Positions 46,999 to 56,663 of a stretch of 64,000 bases of DNA are shown here, in pieces; position 1 is the first letter of the stretch, and every line of letters begins with the position of its first letter. The stretch spans positions 2,059,992-2,123,991 of the forward strand of contig NZ_CP101322.1 in assembly GCF_024300625.1 (NCBI RefSeq). Reading direction: 5' to 3'. The notes under the pieces are model-generated. The model was not told the DNA's origin and searched no databases. It saw only the letters and a list, made by a program, of their open reading frames with translations. The translations under genes and the position numbers were made by a program. The DNA comes from Halovivax gelatinilyticus. GTDB lineage: Archaea > Halobacteriota > Halobacteria > Halobacteriales > Natrialbaceae.

Positions 46999-47907
46999 TT
47001 AGCGGCGGTCCGTCGGCGGCGAGCGCTCGCGCTGGAACTCGTCGAACGCGTCGATGTCGTCGGGCAGATCGTACTCGATTCGGCGCGCCTCCTGGCGGTT
47101 CTCGCCGCCGGCCTCGAGCGGTTCGGCGACGTCCTCCCAGCCGGGTTTGATCTTGACGCTCTCTGCGGGCGTGCCGACGGCGATGTGGTGGGCGGGAACG
47201 TCCCCCTGGACGACCGACCGCGCGCCGACGATGGCGTTCTCGCCGACCGTGCAGCCGGCTCTGACCATCGCGTCGTACGTGACGCGGGCGTCGTCTTCGA
47301 TGATGGTGTGGTAGTTTCTGACCACGGTCTGGTCGACGACGTCGTGGTCGTGGCTGTAGAGGTGAACGCCGTCGGAGATCGACGCCCGGCTTCCGATCGT
47401 GAGCGTGCCGCGGTCGTCTAAGTGGACGTCGTCGTGGATGACGGTGTTGTCCCCCACACGAATGTTGTGGCCGTAGGTGAAACTGATCCCCTTGAAAAAG
47501 CGACAGTCGTCGCCACACTCATCGAAGAGGTGTTCGGCGAGCATCTGGCGAAAGCGGAGCGCGAACGCCACGTTGTCGGCGATCGGGAGGCTGTCGAACT
47601 GGCGCCAGAGCCACTGGAGGTGTTTCGATCGCCGGAACGCCTCTTCGTCCTTTTCGGCGTAGTACTCGCTCTCCAGGGTCGTGTTACAGGGGTCGTAACT
47701 CTGTAACCGGACCCGTTCGGCGGCCGAGACGGGCTCGCCTGCCTGCCACCGATCGTAGGCCTCTCGGTCGCCCGTGAGGTCGATGAGCACGTCTTCGACG
47801 ACCGAACAGGTCTCTTCGTCGCTCGCGAGTCGGTCGTCGACCTCGGCGATGAAGTCGTCCATCGCCGCCTCGGCTGCAGACGGGAGCGAGACGTGCCGCT
47901 TGGTCAT
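46999..47907 (-). CDS. Left-handed beta-helix acyltransferase (hexapeptide-repeat family)
   Basis: A 302-residue protein. About 120 N-terminal helical residues resemble those of maltose/galactoside O-acetyltransferase-like enzymes. The hexapeptide-repeat beta-helix spans about 130-250: GHNIRVGDNTVIHDDVHLDD, GVHLYSHDHDVVDQ with a likely catalytic His, and VGENAIVGARSVVQGDVPAH. The end includes VGTPAESVKIKPGW. The reaction is probably transfer of an acetyl or similar acyl group from CoA to a sugar or antibiotic-like hydroxyl; acceptor unknown. Confidence 0.85.
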   Translation of the reverse strand: MTKRHVSLPSAAEAAMDDFIAEVDDRLASDEETCSVVEDVLIDLTGDREAYDRWQAGEPVSAAERVRLQSYDPCNTTLESEYYAEKDEEAFRRSKHLQWLWRQFDSLPIADNVAFALRFRQMLAEHLFDECGDDCRFFKGISFTYGHNIRVGDNTVIHDDVHLDDRGTLTIGSRASISDGVHLYSHDHDVVDQTVVRNYHTIIEDDARVTYDAMVRAGCTVGENAIVGARSVVQGDVPAHHIAVGTPAESVKIKPGWEDVAEPLEAGGENRQEARRIEYDLPDDIDAFDEFQRERSPPTDRR

Positions 47908-48099
47908 ACCGGCCTATTGTCGTTCGGGTAAATTAGGAGTTCGGTTACGGAAGATGGCCGTGCGAGACGCACACACGAGCGCCGATATACGACCGTGTTC
48001 TCGTTCGTCACCGGCCTCCGCTGGTTATCGACGGGGTGTGATGGCGGTACACCGACCGAATCCGCACGCCTTACGGTGTCTCGCTACGAAGCGAAGTAC

Positions 48100-49155
48100 A
48101 TGCACTATCGCGAACTTGGCGACTCCGGGGTCGACGTCAGTGAGGTCGGCTTCGGCGCCTGGACCGTCGGCACCGACTGGTGGGGCGACCGCTCCGAGGA
48201 AGACGCGATCGAGATGGTCGAGTACGCGATCGACCGGGGCGTCACGTACATCGACACGGGCGACGTCTACGGTCACGGCCGCAGCGAGGAACTGCTCTCG
48301 CGAGTCCTCGCGGACCGACGCGACGACGTCACCATCGCGACGAAGATCGGCTACGACTTCTACAACAACCCGCAGGCGGGACACGGCGAACTCCCGAAGG
48401 AGATGGACCCCGAGTACCTGCGCGACGCCTTCGAAAAGAGCCTCGAACGGCTCGGCGTCGACTCGATCGACGTCCTCCAGCTGCACAACGCGAACGTCGA
48501 CGAACTCACCGACGACGTCCTCGAACTGCTCGACGAACTCGAAGAGGAGGGGCTGATCCGCGCGCGCGGGCTCGCGCTCGGTCCGTCGATCGGCTGGCTC
48601 GCAGAGGGCGACTTCGCGATCGAAAACGAGTTCGACTCCGTCCAGCTGGTCTGGAACGTCTTAGAACAGGAAGTCGGCACCCACTTCCTCGAGACGATCG
48701 AGCGAACCGGTTCGCAGACGAGTCTGATCCCCCGCGTTCCCCACTCCTCGGGTATCTTGAACGAGCAGGTCACCCCCGAGACGGAGCTCGAAGCGGGCGA
48801 CCACCGCGGCTTCCGTCCCGACGCGTGGTACGAGACGGGCTGGGAGAAACTCGACGCGCTGCGCTTTCTCGAACGAGACGGCGAACGGTCGATGGCCCAG
48901 GCCTCGATCGCCTGGCTGCTCAGTCACGACGCCGTCGCCTCGGTCACGCCGACGTTCCGAACGAAAGCCGACGTCGACGAGTGGGCCGGCGCGAGCGACG
49001 TCCCGTCGCTATCCGACGACGAGCGCGCCCGCGTCGCCGAGCTGTACGAAGACGACTTCGGCATTGACCGCGACGACGGCATGGACAGCCTGCGGTCGTC
49101 GGTCGAGGGCCAGGACATCGCGGACGCCGGACTGGACAAGCTCGCGGCGGACTGA
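48100..49155 (+). CDS. Aldo/keto reductase
   Basis: A 351-residue NAD(P)H-dependent oxidoreductase. The start ATG at 48100 (MHYRELGDSGVDVSEVGFGA) is the family N terminus; the frame extends upstream to 47995 without features. The TIM-barrel signatures are TYIDTGDVYGHGRSEELLSR (catalytic Asp/Tyr), TIATKIGYDF (catalytic Lys) and SIDVLQLHNANVD (His). It is transcribed divergently from the acyltransferase at 47907. Substrate unknown. Confidence 0.92.
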   Translation: MHYRELGDSGVDVSEVGFGAWTVGTDWWGDRSEEDAIEMVEYAIDRGVTYIDTGDVYGHGRSEELLSRVLADRRDDVTIATKIGYDFYNNPQAGHGELPKEMDPEYLRDAFEKSLERLGVDSIDVLQLHNANVDELTDDVLELLDELEEEGLIRARGLALGPSIGWLAEGDFAIENEFDSVQLVWNVLEQEVGTHFLETIERTGSQTSLIPRVPHSSGILNEQVTPETELEAGDHRGFRPDAWYETGWEKLDALRFLERDGERSMAQASIAWLLSHDAVASVTPTFRTKADVDEWAGASDVPSLSDDERARVAELYEDDFGIDRDDGMDSLRSSVEGQDIADAGLDKLAAD

Positions 49156-49216
49156 GCGTTCTCCAGCCCGTTCTTCGAGCGCGCATTTTACCGATAACTT
49201 GCCTGTGATAACAACC

Positions 49217-49234
49217 TAGTGTGCCACCACACTA
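49217..49234. promoter_or_regulatory. Inverted repeat upstream of the vapB-like gene
   Basis: TAGTGTG-CCAC-CACACTA is a perfect 7+4+7 inverted repeat ending 29 bases before the antitoxin ATG. It overlaps the promoter position and is a good candidate for the autoregulatory operator of the toxin-antitoxin pair. Confidence 0.5.
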
Positions 49235-49263
49235 CGTATGTGTGTACGAGACCACGTTCACGT

Positions 49264-49509
49264 ATGAGCACAGATCGCGTGGACGCTGAGAGCCGAGTGT
49301 CCGGAAACCAGGCGAATATACCGGCCCGCATCCGACGCGAACTGGATATCGACGACGGTGACCAGTTGCGGTGGGAGATCGAAGACTCGGGGACGATACG
49401 GGTCGAGGTCGTCCAATTGCGGACCGGGACGTTCACCGATTTCGATGGCTACACGGGTGACGCCGAAACTGACGTGACGGACGAGCACGATTCGTGGGGA
49501 CTCGATTGA
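49264..49509 (+). CDS. vapB: AbrB/SpoVT-fold antitoxin (VapB-like)
   Basis: An 81-residue protein from the ATG at 49264. SRVSGNQANIPARIRRELDI followed by DDGDQLRWEIEDSGTIRVEV is the swapped-hairpin AbrB DNA-binding domain. The acidic C terminus (AETDVTDEHDSWGLD) is the likely toxin-binding tail. It starts a two-gene unit with the PIN toxin one base downstream. It probably represses its own promoter at the inverted repeat at 49217. Confidence 0.88.
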   Translation: MSTDRVDAESRVSGNQANIPARIRRELDIDDGDQLRWEIEDSGTIRVEVVQLRTGTFTDFDGYTGDAETDVTDEHDSWGLD

Positions 49510-49510
49510 G

Positions 49511-49945
49511 GTGGCTCGAGCCGTTGTAGACACGTCCGTCCTCTTTGCGGCGGCGTATCGGCGAGACGCCAATCACGCTGGTGCACTCTCACTTCTCCGG
49601 GGGTTCGACGGCGGAGACCTGCCGGAAGCCGTCGTGCTGGATTTCGTCCTCGCAGAAACGCTGAACGGGCTCACGACCCACGCCGGTCACGAAAAATCGG
49701 TCGATTTTCTGGATCGGATCGAAGAAAACAGCCGGTTTCACGTCGTTTCGCTCACGTCCGACGCGTTCGCAACCGCGAAGTCGCTCTTCAGACGACACGA
49801 ACCGCTCTCGCTCGTCGACGCGTGCATCGTCGCGTACATGCGAACGAACGACATTTCGTACCTCTACGCCTTCGACGACGATTTCGATCGTGTCGACGGC
49901 TGTGTTCGACCGGACGCGGCGACCAACCCGTACGATCCGACGTAA
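49511..49945 (+). CDS. vapC: PIN-domain toxin (VapC-like ribonuclease)
   Basis: A 144-residue protein from a GTG at 49511, one base after the antitoxin's stop. PIN-domain acidic residues are visible: Asp7 in VVDTSVLFAAAY, a Glu in LDFVLAETLNGL, Asp in PLSLVDACIVAYMR and the final pair in YAFDDDFDRVDGC. These form the magnesium site of an RNase. The pair appears intact. Confidence 0.9.
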   Translation: MARAVVDTSVLFAAAYRRDANHAGALSLLRGFDGGDLPEAVVLDFVLAETLNGLTTHAGHEKSVDFLDRIEENSRFHVVSLTSDAFATAKSLFRRHEPLSLVDACIVAYMRTNDISYLYAFDDDFDRVDGCVRPDAATNPYDPT

Positions 49946-50086
49946 TGTATCTTACCGCCGTCCCGTCTTTTCAGTACTCGGCGCGAACTGACGACGGGAC
50001 CACTCTCCGATAGGCGTCGACTCGGAACGTCCACCGACGACGAATCGAATGCTTGACGTCGACCTGTTGACTCGTTTTCGAAACCC

Positions 50087-50740
50087 GTGACCATCACGCA
50101 CGAAAACCGCGACGACGTCGACGCTCGCCTCGACAGACTTCGCGATACCTATGGCGAATTCCCCGTCATCGAGGGTGAAGAAGTCGTCCCGACGGATCGA
50201 TTCGACCGACTGCACGACCAAGTACGCGACGGCTACACGGGCGGCGGCTTCGCCTGGATCGTCCGCGACCCCGCCGACGCGCCGGAGCTGTCGCCGTCGA
50301 TGCCGCCGGAGGCCGTCGAAACCGACCCGACCGTCTGTCTCATCCAGCACCGCGGCGGCGAGGACCGGTGGGCCATCCCCGGTGGCGGCCGCGAAGACGA
50401 CGAGACGTACGAGGAAGCGGCCGTCCGGGAGGTTCGCGAGGAGGTCGGCCTGGAGATCGGACTCGCCGACCCGTTTCTCGCCTACCGGGCGAGTCACGCA
50501 CCCGACGACGGCCGGGAGATTCGGCTGCACACGCTGTGGGTCTGCTTCGACGCGACGTACGAACGCGGCCGGCTCGAGATTCAACCGGGCGAACTTCGCG
50601 GCGCGGCGTGGTTGGTCGATCCGCCGCGACGGCTCGGCCCGTGGAGCCAGTACCGCGGCCGCTCGTGGTGGGCGGCGTACGAGGTTGACGACCCCTGGTG
50701 GGAGAGTCGAGAGAGTGGTCCGTACGACGTGGCGACGTGA
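50087..50740 (+). CDS. Nudix hydrolase
   Basis: A 217-residue protein from a GTG at 50087. The Nudix box lies at about residues 102-124 with GREDDETYEEAAVREVREEV followed by GL, fitting Gx5Ex7REUxEExGU. A preceding PTVCLIQHRGGEDRWAIPGG is typical of the fold. The N-terminal 70 residues form an extra domain. The enzyme cleaves a nucleoside-diphosphate-linked substrate; which one is not visible. The DNA between vapC and this gene (140 bp) has no other gene. Confidence 0.9.
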   Translation: MTITHENRDDVDARLDRLRDTYGEFPVIEGEEVVPTDRFDRLHDQVRDGYTGGGFAWIVRDPADAPELSPSMPPEAVETDPTVCLIQHRGGEDRWAIPGGGREDDETYEEAAVREVREEVGLEIGLADPFLAYRASHAPDDGREIRLHTLWVCFDATYERGRLEIQPGELRGAAWLVDPPRRLGPWSQYRGRSWWAAYEVDDPWWESRESGPYDVAT

Positions 50741-50762
50741 GGCCCGTCATCGGTCGAACCAC

Positions 50763-52076
50763 TCACTCGTATCGAAGCGCGTCGATCGGATCCGTCCGAG
50801 CGGCTTTCCAGGCCGGATACAGCCCCGAGATGACGCCGACCAGAATGCCGACCACGATGGCGAGGACGACGTACTCGACGGGGTAGACCAGCGGGAGGTC
50901 GATGTACCAGGCGCCGAGGTAGCCCGTCGCGAGCCCGAGGGCGGTCCCGAGGATCGCGCCGATCACCCCGAGGACGATCGCCTCCGCGAGAAAGAGCCCG
51001 AGGACGTGGCGATTCTGCGCGCCGACGGCTTTCATGATGCCGATCTCGCGGGTTCGCTCGGTGACCGAGACGAGCATGATGTTCGCGATGCCGATCGAGC
51101 CGACCAGCAGCGAGATGGCGGCGATGCCGACGATGAAGTTCTGCAGCAGATCGAGTACGTCCTGGAGTTGGGCGAGCAACTCCGTGCTCGTCTGTAGGGT
51201 TACGGCGAGCCCGCCCGCCTCGAGTAACTCGCTCGCGTCGGAGGCGTCGCTCTCCAGATAGGTCACCGCCCGGTCCCGGGCCCGGTCGACGGCCTCGTCG
51301 TCCGCCGACGGCGCCTCGACGACGATCGCGATGTAGCGCGTGCCGCCCGCCGACTCTCCGGCTTCGTCGTCGCCCTCGTCAGTTTCGTCGCTTCCCTCGT
51401 CGCCGAAACCGGCCATCGCGGCCCCGACGTCCTCGGTGTAGTAGGGGTCCGTCGGGACGTACACCCGCGGCGACGGACCGAAGCCTTCGAACGGGCTCAG
51501 CCCCTCCGACGTGTCCGTGATGCCGACGACGGTGACGGTCGTCTGCGCGCCGCCCTGGAGCGTGATCTGCAGGTCGTCGCCGAGTTCGACGTCGTCGGCG
51601 AACGCGCCGGCGACCGCGGGGTTGATGACGGCCTCGCGCTCGCCCGGTTCGAACTGCCGGCCGTCCGCGAGGTCGCCCTCCCGGACGTACGACGGGCCCG
51701 TGGCGAAGAGGGCCTCGCCCTGCGGGATCCGCTCGTCCCCGAAGTCGATCGTCTGGGTCGCGATCGGTGCGTAGCCGTAGGCCGCGTCGACGCCGTCGAG
51801 TTCGCTCACCTCGGCCAGGTCCCGATCGCTGAACACGGGCTGGGCGCCGGCGAGCGGCCCGCCTTCCGTCTCCGGATCGGCCGCCCAGCCGTAGACGTTG
51901 CGCTGGTCGTCGGGACTGATGTCGCCGATGATTCCGGCCTGGAGGCTCGCCCCCAGGGTGACGAACGCGATCACGGCCGCGATGCCGATGATCACGCCGA
52001 GCGCTGTCAGCGCCGAGCGGAGCGGGTGGCCACGAATCGACCGCCAGGCCATCCGACCGAACGCGACCGGCTCCAT
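50763..52076 (-). CDS. MacB/FtsX-type ABC transporter permease
   Basis: A 437-residue permease with the MacB-PCD plan: an N-terminal helix ([20 protein letters not shown]), a large extracytoplasmic domain (about 50-290) with an acidic halophilic insert ([20 protein letters not shown]), then three C-terminal helices including [20 protein letters not shown] with [13 protein letters not shown]. It couples to the ATPase encoded directly upstream (stop and start overlap at TGATG). Such systems move peptides, lipoproteins or small molecules or act as mechanotransducers; the cargo is unknown. Confidence 0.92.
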   Translation of the reverse strand: MEPVAFGRMAWRSIRGHPLRSALTALGVIIGIAAVIAFVTLGASLQAGIIGDISPDDQRNVYGWAADPETEGGPLAGAQPVFSDRDLAEVSELDGVDAAYGYAPIATQTIDFGDERIPQGEALFATGPSYVREGDLADGRQFEPGEREAVINPAVAGAFADDVELGDDLQITLQGGAQTTVTVVGITDTSEGLSPFEGFGPSPRVYVPTDPYYTEDVGAAMAGFGDEGSDETDEGDDEAGESAGGTRYIAIVVEAPSADDEAVDRARDRAVTYLESDASDASELLEAGGLAVTLQTSTELLAQLQDVLDLLQNFIVGIAAISLLVGSIGIANIMLVSVTERTREIGIMKAVGAQNRHVLGLFLAEAIVLGVIGAILGTALGLATGYLGAWYIDLPLVYPVEYVVLAIVVGILVGVISGLYPAWKAARTDPIDALRYE

Positions 52077-52816
52077 CAGGGCTCACCAGCGTTCGTCTCG
52101 TCGCCGGGTTCATCCCGCCGCCCGCTCGGGTCGAGTTCCTCGATCCGCTCGATCTTCCCGTCGAGCAGGTGGACGATCCGCTCGGCTCGCTCGGCGACGT
52201 GGCGCTCGTGGGTGACGACGACGATCGTCGCGCCGCTCTCGGAGAACTCGTCGAACAGGTCGAGCACCTCGGCTTCGGTTTCGGTGTCCAGGTTGCCCGA
52301 GGGCTCGTCGGCGAGGACGATCGCCGGATCGTTGACGAGCGCCCGCGCGAGCGCCACGCGCTGGCGCTGGCCGCCGGAGAGCTCGCTCGGCTGGTGGTCC
52401 ATCCGGTCGCCGAGTCCGACCCGGTCGAGGAGGTCCGCCGCTCGGTCCCTGCGGTCGCTTCGCCCGACCCCCTGGAAGAGCTGCGGGAGTTCGACGTTCT
52501 CCAGAGCGGTGAGTCGCGGCATCAGGTTGAACGTCTGGAAGACGAAGCCGACCTGCGTTCCCCTAAGCGTCGTTCGCGCCCGATCCGAGAGGTGAGAGAC
52601 GTCCTCGCCGTCGACGACGATCCGCCCCTCGGTCGGCGTGTCGAGACAGCCGACGAGGTTCATCAGCGTCGACTTTCCCGAGCCGCTCGGGCCCATGATC
52701 GCGGTGTACGAGCCGCGCGGAATGTCGAGCGTAACGCCGTCTAACGCGTGGACCGGCTCGGCCAGCTCGTAGGTTCGACGCACGTCCTCGAGCGTGACGG
52801 CTGGCTCGGTCGCCAT
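52076..52816 (-). CDS. MacB-type ABC transporter ATP-binding protein
   Basis: A 246-residue ATPase. Start at ATG 52816 ([18 protein letters not shown]); the frame continues to 53278 but that part is shadow of the FAU-1-like gene. Walker A is GPSGSGKST (Lys48), the signature is [16 protein letters not shown], Walker B is [14 protein letters not shown] and the switch His is in [13 protein letters not shown]. It forms an operon with the following permease. Confidence 0.95.
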   Translation of the reverse strand: MATEPAVTLEDVRRTYELAEPVHALDGVTLDIPRGSYTAIMGPSGSGKSTLMNLVGCLDTPTEGRIVVDGEDVSHLSDRARTTLRGTQVGFVFQTFNLMPRLTALENVELPQLFQGVGRSDRRDRAADLLDRVGLGDRMDHQPSELSGGQRQRVALARALVNDPAIVLADEPSGNLDTETEAEVLDLFDEFSESGATIVVVTHERHVAERAERIVHLLDGKIERIEELDPSGRRDEPGDETNAGEP

Positions 52817-52863
52817 GGCGGTCGGACACCGCCGTGTGCGAAAAAAGATTCGTTTCACTCGTC

Positions 52864-54336
52864 CTACTGGAGCGCCCGTTCGACCGCCGTCGCCACGTTC
52901 TGCGCTTTGTCGGCCAACGGCTCGCTCACGAGTCCGTCGTCGACCGCCGCCGCCAACTCGTCTTCGTCGACGACCGTGACCGTGCCGTCGGGCCAGCGGA
53001 CCACGTCCACGTAGAGGTCGACGTAGCGAGCCGTCTTCGGAAAGAGCTCGACGGGCGTGCAGACGTTGACGTAGGTCCCCTTCACGTCGTCGTCGGCTGA
53101 CTTGTACGTCGTCGGGTACCACCATCGCCCCTCGCGCAGCTTCGTGACGGCGACGTCGCCCGACTCCTTCGGAACGTCGAGCCCGTCGTAGCGCCCGCCG
53201 GCGCTCATCGTCCGCTCCAGCGTGATGGAGCCGTCGGGGTCCCACTCGGTCACCTCGCCGGTGCCGAGGGTGATGCATCGACCGTCGGGCTTGCCGTGGC
53301 CGAGAGTGAGCCGGTCGCCTGCGACGGGACCGAACTGGCGACTCACGGCCTCGAACGGGAAGTCGCCGTCGCCGGGTCGGTCACGAGCCTCGCTCCCACA
53401 GACCGCCTCGACGAAGTCGACGGCCGCGCTGGCCGACCGGTCGGCCGCCTTCGTCCGGTGGTGGCCGACCATGGTCGTCTCGACCGCACGACGGGCGTCG
53501 TCCAGGGAGATCCGCGACTCGCGGCCGAACCAGTGCCAGTCGGTCGAATTCGGGGCGTACACCCGCCCCGGTTCGTCGCCCGGCGCCTCCGCTTCGGCGA
53601 GGGCGGCGTCGATCTCGGTTGCCCGGTCGATCGCCCCTTCCAGCGCCCGCCCCATCGCCTCGATGTCGGCGTCGGCGGCCGATCGCTCCCAGCGCAGGCC
53701 CCAGCCGTCGGGGACCTCGGCCGAGAGCAGGTCGGTCAGGCCGACGAGTTCGGAGCCGCGTTCACCTGACGTGGCCGCCGTCACGCCGCTCGCTCCGCGG
53801 GTGAGCGTACAGAGCCCGCCGCCGACTGCGACCTCCGGCTCGACGCGCGGGCGGTCGTCGTCCCACGGCGGCGCGGGTTCGGTCACGCACACTCGATAGG
53901 TGTCGCCGGCGTCGACGTAGCCGTCGACGGCGTCGTATGGCAGGTAGCCCCGCTCGCCGTCGCCGAGGTCGACGACCGCGCCGCTGCCACCGTCGGCGTC
54001 GCGGACGACGGCGTCGAAGACGGCCCCGCGGGACGTTGCCGGCCAGCGGAAGGCGTCGATCGCGAGATCGGAGAGCGTCTCGGCCACCGACTCGACCGCG
54101 GCCGGCTCGCCCGAGCACTCGATCCCCCGGCGGTCCCTGCTCGTTTCGATTCGCACGTCGGCCGGGGCCGCCTCGAAGTCGGCGTCGAATCGTCGACAGA
54201 TCGGGTCTGACGCCTGGACGACCGCGTGTCCGTCGTCGGTCAACAGCTGCGTAAGCGCGGTCGCGTAGATGCCTCGAACCCGGACGCGACGTGTCGTCTC
54301 ATCCTCTCCCGTCTGCGATGTGTCGCGCTCTCCCAT
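52864..54336 (-). CDS. FAU-1-like RNA-binding ribonuclease E/G-related protein
   Basis: A 490-residue protein. The N-terminal half is an RNase E/G-like S1-type module (RVRVRGIYATALTQLLTDDG; GAVVDLGDGERGYLPYDA). The C-terminal quarter is a DUF402-like domain (DPDGSITLERTMSAGGRYDG, YVDLYVDVVRWPDGTVTVVD, EDELAAAVDDGLVSEPLADK). This is the plan of archaeal FAU-1, which binds AU-rich RNA and degrades RNA. It lies 2 bases after the small gene 54339-54716 and probably shares its transcript. Confidence 0.85.
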   Translation of the reverse strand: MGERDTSQTGEDETTRRVRVRGIYATALTQLLTDDGHAVVQASDPICRRFDADFEAAPADVRIETSRDRRGIECSGEPAAVESVAETLSDLAIDAFRWPATSRGAVFDAVVRDADGGSGAVVDLGDGERGYLPYDAVDGYVDAGDTYRVCVTEPAPPWDDDRPRVEPEVAVGGGLCTLTRGASGVTAATSGERGSELVGLTDLLSAEVPDGWGLRWERSAADADIEAMGRALEGAIDRATEIDAALAEAEAPGDEPGRVYAPNSTDWHWFGRESRISLDDARRAVETTMVGHHRTKAADRSASAAVDFVEAVCGSEARDRPGDGDFPFEAVSRQFGPVAGDRLTLGHGKPDGRCITLGTGEVTEWDPDGSITLERTMSAGGRYDGLDVPKESGDVAVTKLREGRWWYPTTYKSADDDVKGTYVNVCTPVELFPKTARYVDLYVDVVRWPDGTVTVVDEDELAAAVDDGLVSEPLADKAQNVATAVERALQ

Positions 54337-54338
54337 CG

Positions 54339-54716
54339 TTACCGGAGCGTCTCCCGATCGAGCGCAAAGCGGACCCGGTCGTGAATCGGCGGTCCGAGCG
54401 AGAGTTCGACGTACGACTCGCCGAGGATTCGCCCGTCAGAGACGTAACAACCCCAGCTATCGAACCGGAGCCAGCCGCGCATCTCGGCGCCGTGGGTCGT
54501 CAGGTCGAGCGATCGAACGGCGTGTTCGGGGTAGGGCTCTCGCGAGTGGGCCATATCGAGGTCGGAGTAGACCGCCGCTGCCCCCTCGAAGAACGACTCG
54601 AGCGCCGACGCGTCCTCGGTGACGGCCTCGACGACGGCGTCCGAGGCCGCCCGGAGGTCGTCGCGGTCGAGCCCGACCGAACGAAGCGCCGCCTGCGTTC
54701 GCTGATCGAAGTGCAT
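54339..54716 (-). CDS. Conserved haloarchaeal hypothetical protein
   Basis: A 125-residue protein from the ATG at 54716 (MHFDQRTQAALRSVGLDRDD). It has an N-terminal helical part and a C-terminal beta part (AEMRGWLRFDSWGCYVSDGR; YVELSLGPPIHDRVRF). It resembles a conserved haloarchaeal family (DUF7532-like, from memory). Close linkage to the FAU-1-like gene suggests a role in RNA metabolism, but this is only context. Confidence 0.7.
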   Translation of the reverse strand: MHFDQRTQAALRSVGLDRDDLRAASDAVVEAVTEDASALESFFEGAAAVYSDLDMAHSREPYPEHAVRSLDLTTHGAEMRGWLRFDSWGCYVSDGRILGESYVELSLGPPIHDRVRFALDRETLR

Positions 54717-54907
54717 ACCTCGACCACCGGCCGGCAAGGACTTGTTCTTGCCGACTGCGCGCTCGGCGAAGCCGACAGGTCGGTGGACCGCTAGCCGGTA
54801 CCGTCCGTACACACGCCGACCTGCTGAACGTTCGTTCAACTTACTGGTCGATCATCTCGAATTTCGAGACAACAAGCACTTATTTCTGGAGAACACCAAT
54901 CAGGGTG

Positions 54908-55645
54908 ATGAATCGACGAACGTATCTCGGCGCGGCCGGCGCGGCCTCGCTGGCCGGGCTCGCCGGGTGTATCGGACTGCTCGGACTCGACGAACACACG
55001 GCGAACCCGGTCGGGGTGTCACCCGAGGTGAGAAACGACACCGGATACCAGCAGACAGGCATCGACGACCTCGTCGTGGAAGAGTCCGTCGACCTCCAGC
55101 TCTGGTCGGAGACGGTTTCGGTGACGAACTACGTCGTCGAACACGAAAAGAGCGTCTCCGTCGGTCCTCTCACCGACGAGCGGGCGGCGGTCTTCGCCGT
55201 GCTCTCGACGCCGCAGATCTCGGTCATCGGCCAGCAGGTGAACCCCGTCGAGGACATGCAGACGGGCGAACTCGTCGAACTCCTCGCGGACAACTACGAC
55301 GACATCGGCGACGTCAGCCACGTCGAGGACGACGAACTCTCGATTCTCGACCAGGCGATCACGGCGTCGACGTTCACCGCCGACGCGAGATTCACCGGCG
55401 GCCAGTCGGTCGACGTCACCCTCCACGTCACCGAGGCGGTGGAGACGGACGACGACCTCGTCGTCGGCGTCGGTGTCTACCCGGAAGCGCTCGCGAGCGA
55501 GGAGCGACGGAACGTCGAGACGCTACTCACCTCGATCGATCCGGGCGTCGACGTGGCTGGCGAGGGAGGCGATGGCGACGGCGGAGGCGACGATGGCGAT
55601 GATGACGGAGACGATGACGACGGCGGCCTCGGATTGGGACTCTGA
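54908..55645 (+). CDS. Tat lipoprotein, DUF6517-like
   Basis: A 245-residue protein from the ATG at 54908 (MNRRTYLGAAGAASLAGLAG then C). RR and the lipobox indicate Tat export and lipid attachment. The body is a single beta-rich domain (LWSETVSVTNYVVEHEKSVS; LSTPQISVIGQQVNPVEDM), and the C terminus is a Gly/Asp low-complexity tail. The family is haloarchaeal and of unknown function (DUF6517-like). Confidence 0.78.
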   Translation: MNRRTYLGAAGAASLAGLAGCIGLLGLDEHTANPVGVSPEVRNDTGYQQTGIDDLVVEESVDLQLWSETVSVTNYVVEHEKSVSVGPLTDERAAVFAVLSTPQISVIGQQVNPVEDMQTGELVELLADNYDDIGDVSHVEDDELSILDQAITASTFTADARFTGGQSVDVTLHVTEAVETDDDLVVGVGVYPEALASEERRNVETLLTSIDPGVDVAGEGGDGDGGGDDGDDDGDDDDGGLGLGL

Positions 55646-55658
55646 TTCGGAAACCCCG

Positions 55659-56255
55659 CTATTCGTCCGTCTCGAGAATCGACTCGACGTACTTCGCCAG
55701 CACGTCGACTTCGAGGTGGACGGGATCACCCGGCGACTTTCCGGACAGCGTCGTCAGCTCGTAGGTGGTCGGAACGATGGCGACCGTGACGTGCGTTCCG
55801 TCGAGTTCAGCGACGGTGAGGCTGATTCCGTCGAGCGTGATCGACCCCTTCTCGACGACGTACCGGTCGTAGCCGTCCGGTAACTCGAATTCGAAGTACC
55901 AGTCTTCGCCGACCGGTTCGATCTCGCGAACCGTCGCGACGGCGTCGACGTGGCCCTGGACGACGTGGCCGTCGAACCGTCCGCTCGCCGCCATCGCCCG
56001 CTCGACGTTTACCTCGTCGCCGACGCCGACCTCGCCGAGGTAGGTTCGATCGACGGTCTCGCTCGCGAGAAACACCTCGAACCACTCCCCGATCTCGTAG
56101 CGCTCGACGGTGAGACAGACGCCGTTGACGCTGATGCTCGCGCCGTGGCTGACGTCGCTAACCACCTCGTCCGCGCTGATTCGCAGGCGCAACCCGTCTG
56201 CCGTCGACTCTCGATCGGTAACCTCGCCCGTCTCCTCGACGATGCCGGTGAACAT
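55659..56255 (-). CDS. ribE: Riboflavin synthase
   Basis: A 198-residue enzyme converting two 6,7-dimethyl-8-ribityllumazine molecules to riboflavin and its pyrimidine partner. It is the trimeric alpha type rather than the archaeal RibC type, with the two-fold repeat of lumazine-binding domains: MFTGIVEETGEV, GASISVNGVCLTVERYE, then GHVVQGHVDAVATVREIE and GSITLDGISLTVAELDG. It ends 14 bases before, and convergent with, the lipoprotein stop at 55645. Confidence 0.95.
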   Translation of the reverse strand: MFTGIVEETGEVTDRESTADGLRLRISADEVVSDVSHGASISVNGVCLTVERYEIGEWFEVFLASETVDRTYLGEVGVGDEVNVERAMAASGRFDGHVVQGHVDAVATVREIEPVGEDWYFEFELPDGYDRYVVEKGSITLDGISLTVAELDGTHVTVAIVPTTYELTTLSGKSPGDPVHLEVDVLAKYVESILETDE

Positions 56256-56396
56256 ACGAACCCGTCGTCACCGGGGGTCGAAAATAGTTCCGAATTCGAT
56301 ATGTATATCAGAATCGAGGTGGGTGCGTCCGAGCGACGGTGACTCGATCGAACCGAGAGCGGGCGGTTTTAGTTCCGGGACGTCGAAGGGAGCGCG

Positions 56397-56636
56397 ATGG
56401 CAGGAATCGTCGAGACGATCAAGCTCGCGGGGATTCTCATCCTCGCGATCCCGGCGGCGCTCGCCGGAGTCGAATTTCTCTTCGTCCGGGGCGAACCGCT
56501 GATCGGGGCGGGCCTGATCGCGGTGGCGATCGCTCTCGTCGCGCTCAGACGGTATCTCGCACTTCCGACCGGCCTCTCCGGCGTGCTCGCGAGCCGCGCC
56601 GAAGAGGCGATCACGCCGGACGACGAGGCTGAGTGA
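56397..56636 (+). CDS. Small membrane protein
   Basis: A 79-residue protein with two hydrophobic helices (IKLAGILILAIPAALAGVEF; PLIGAGLIAVAIALVALRRY) and an acidic tail. It is divergent from ribE. Small haloarchaeal membrane proteins of this type are conserved (DUF7533-like, from memory) but uncharacterised. Confidence 0.7.
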   Translation: MAGIVETIKLAGILILAIPAALAGVEFLFVRGEPLIGAGLIAVAIALVALRRYLALPTGLSGVLASRAEEAITPDDEAE

Positions 56637-56663
56637 GACGCGCCGAACCCGCCCGAGATCGCG

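Noticed and set aside
52817-53278. N-terminal extension of the ABC ATPase to 53278
   Set aside because: The extra 154 residues are His/Arg-rich shadow of the FAU-1-like gene; homology starts at the ATG at 52816.
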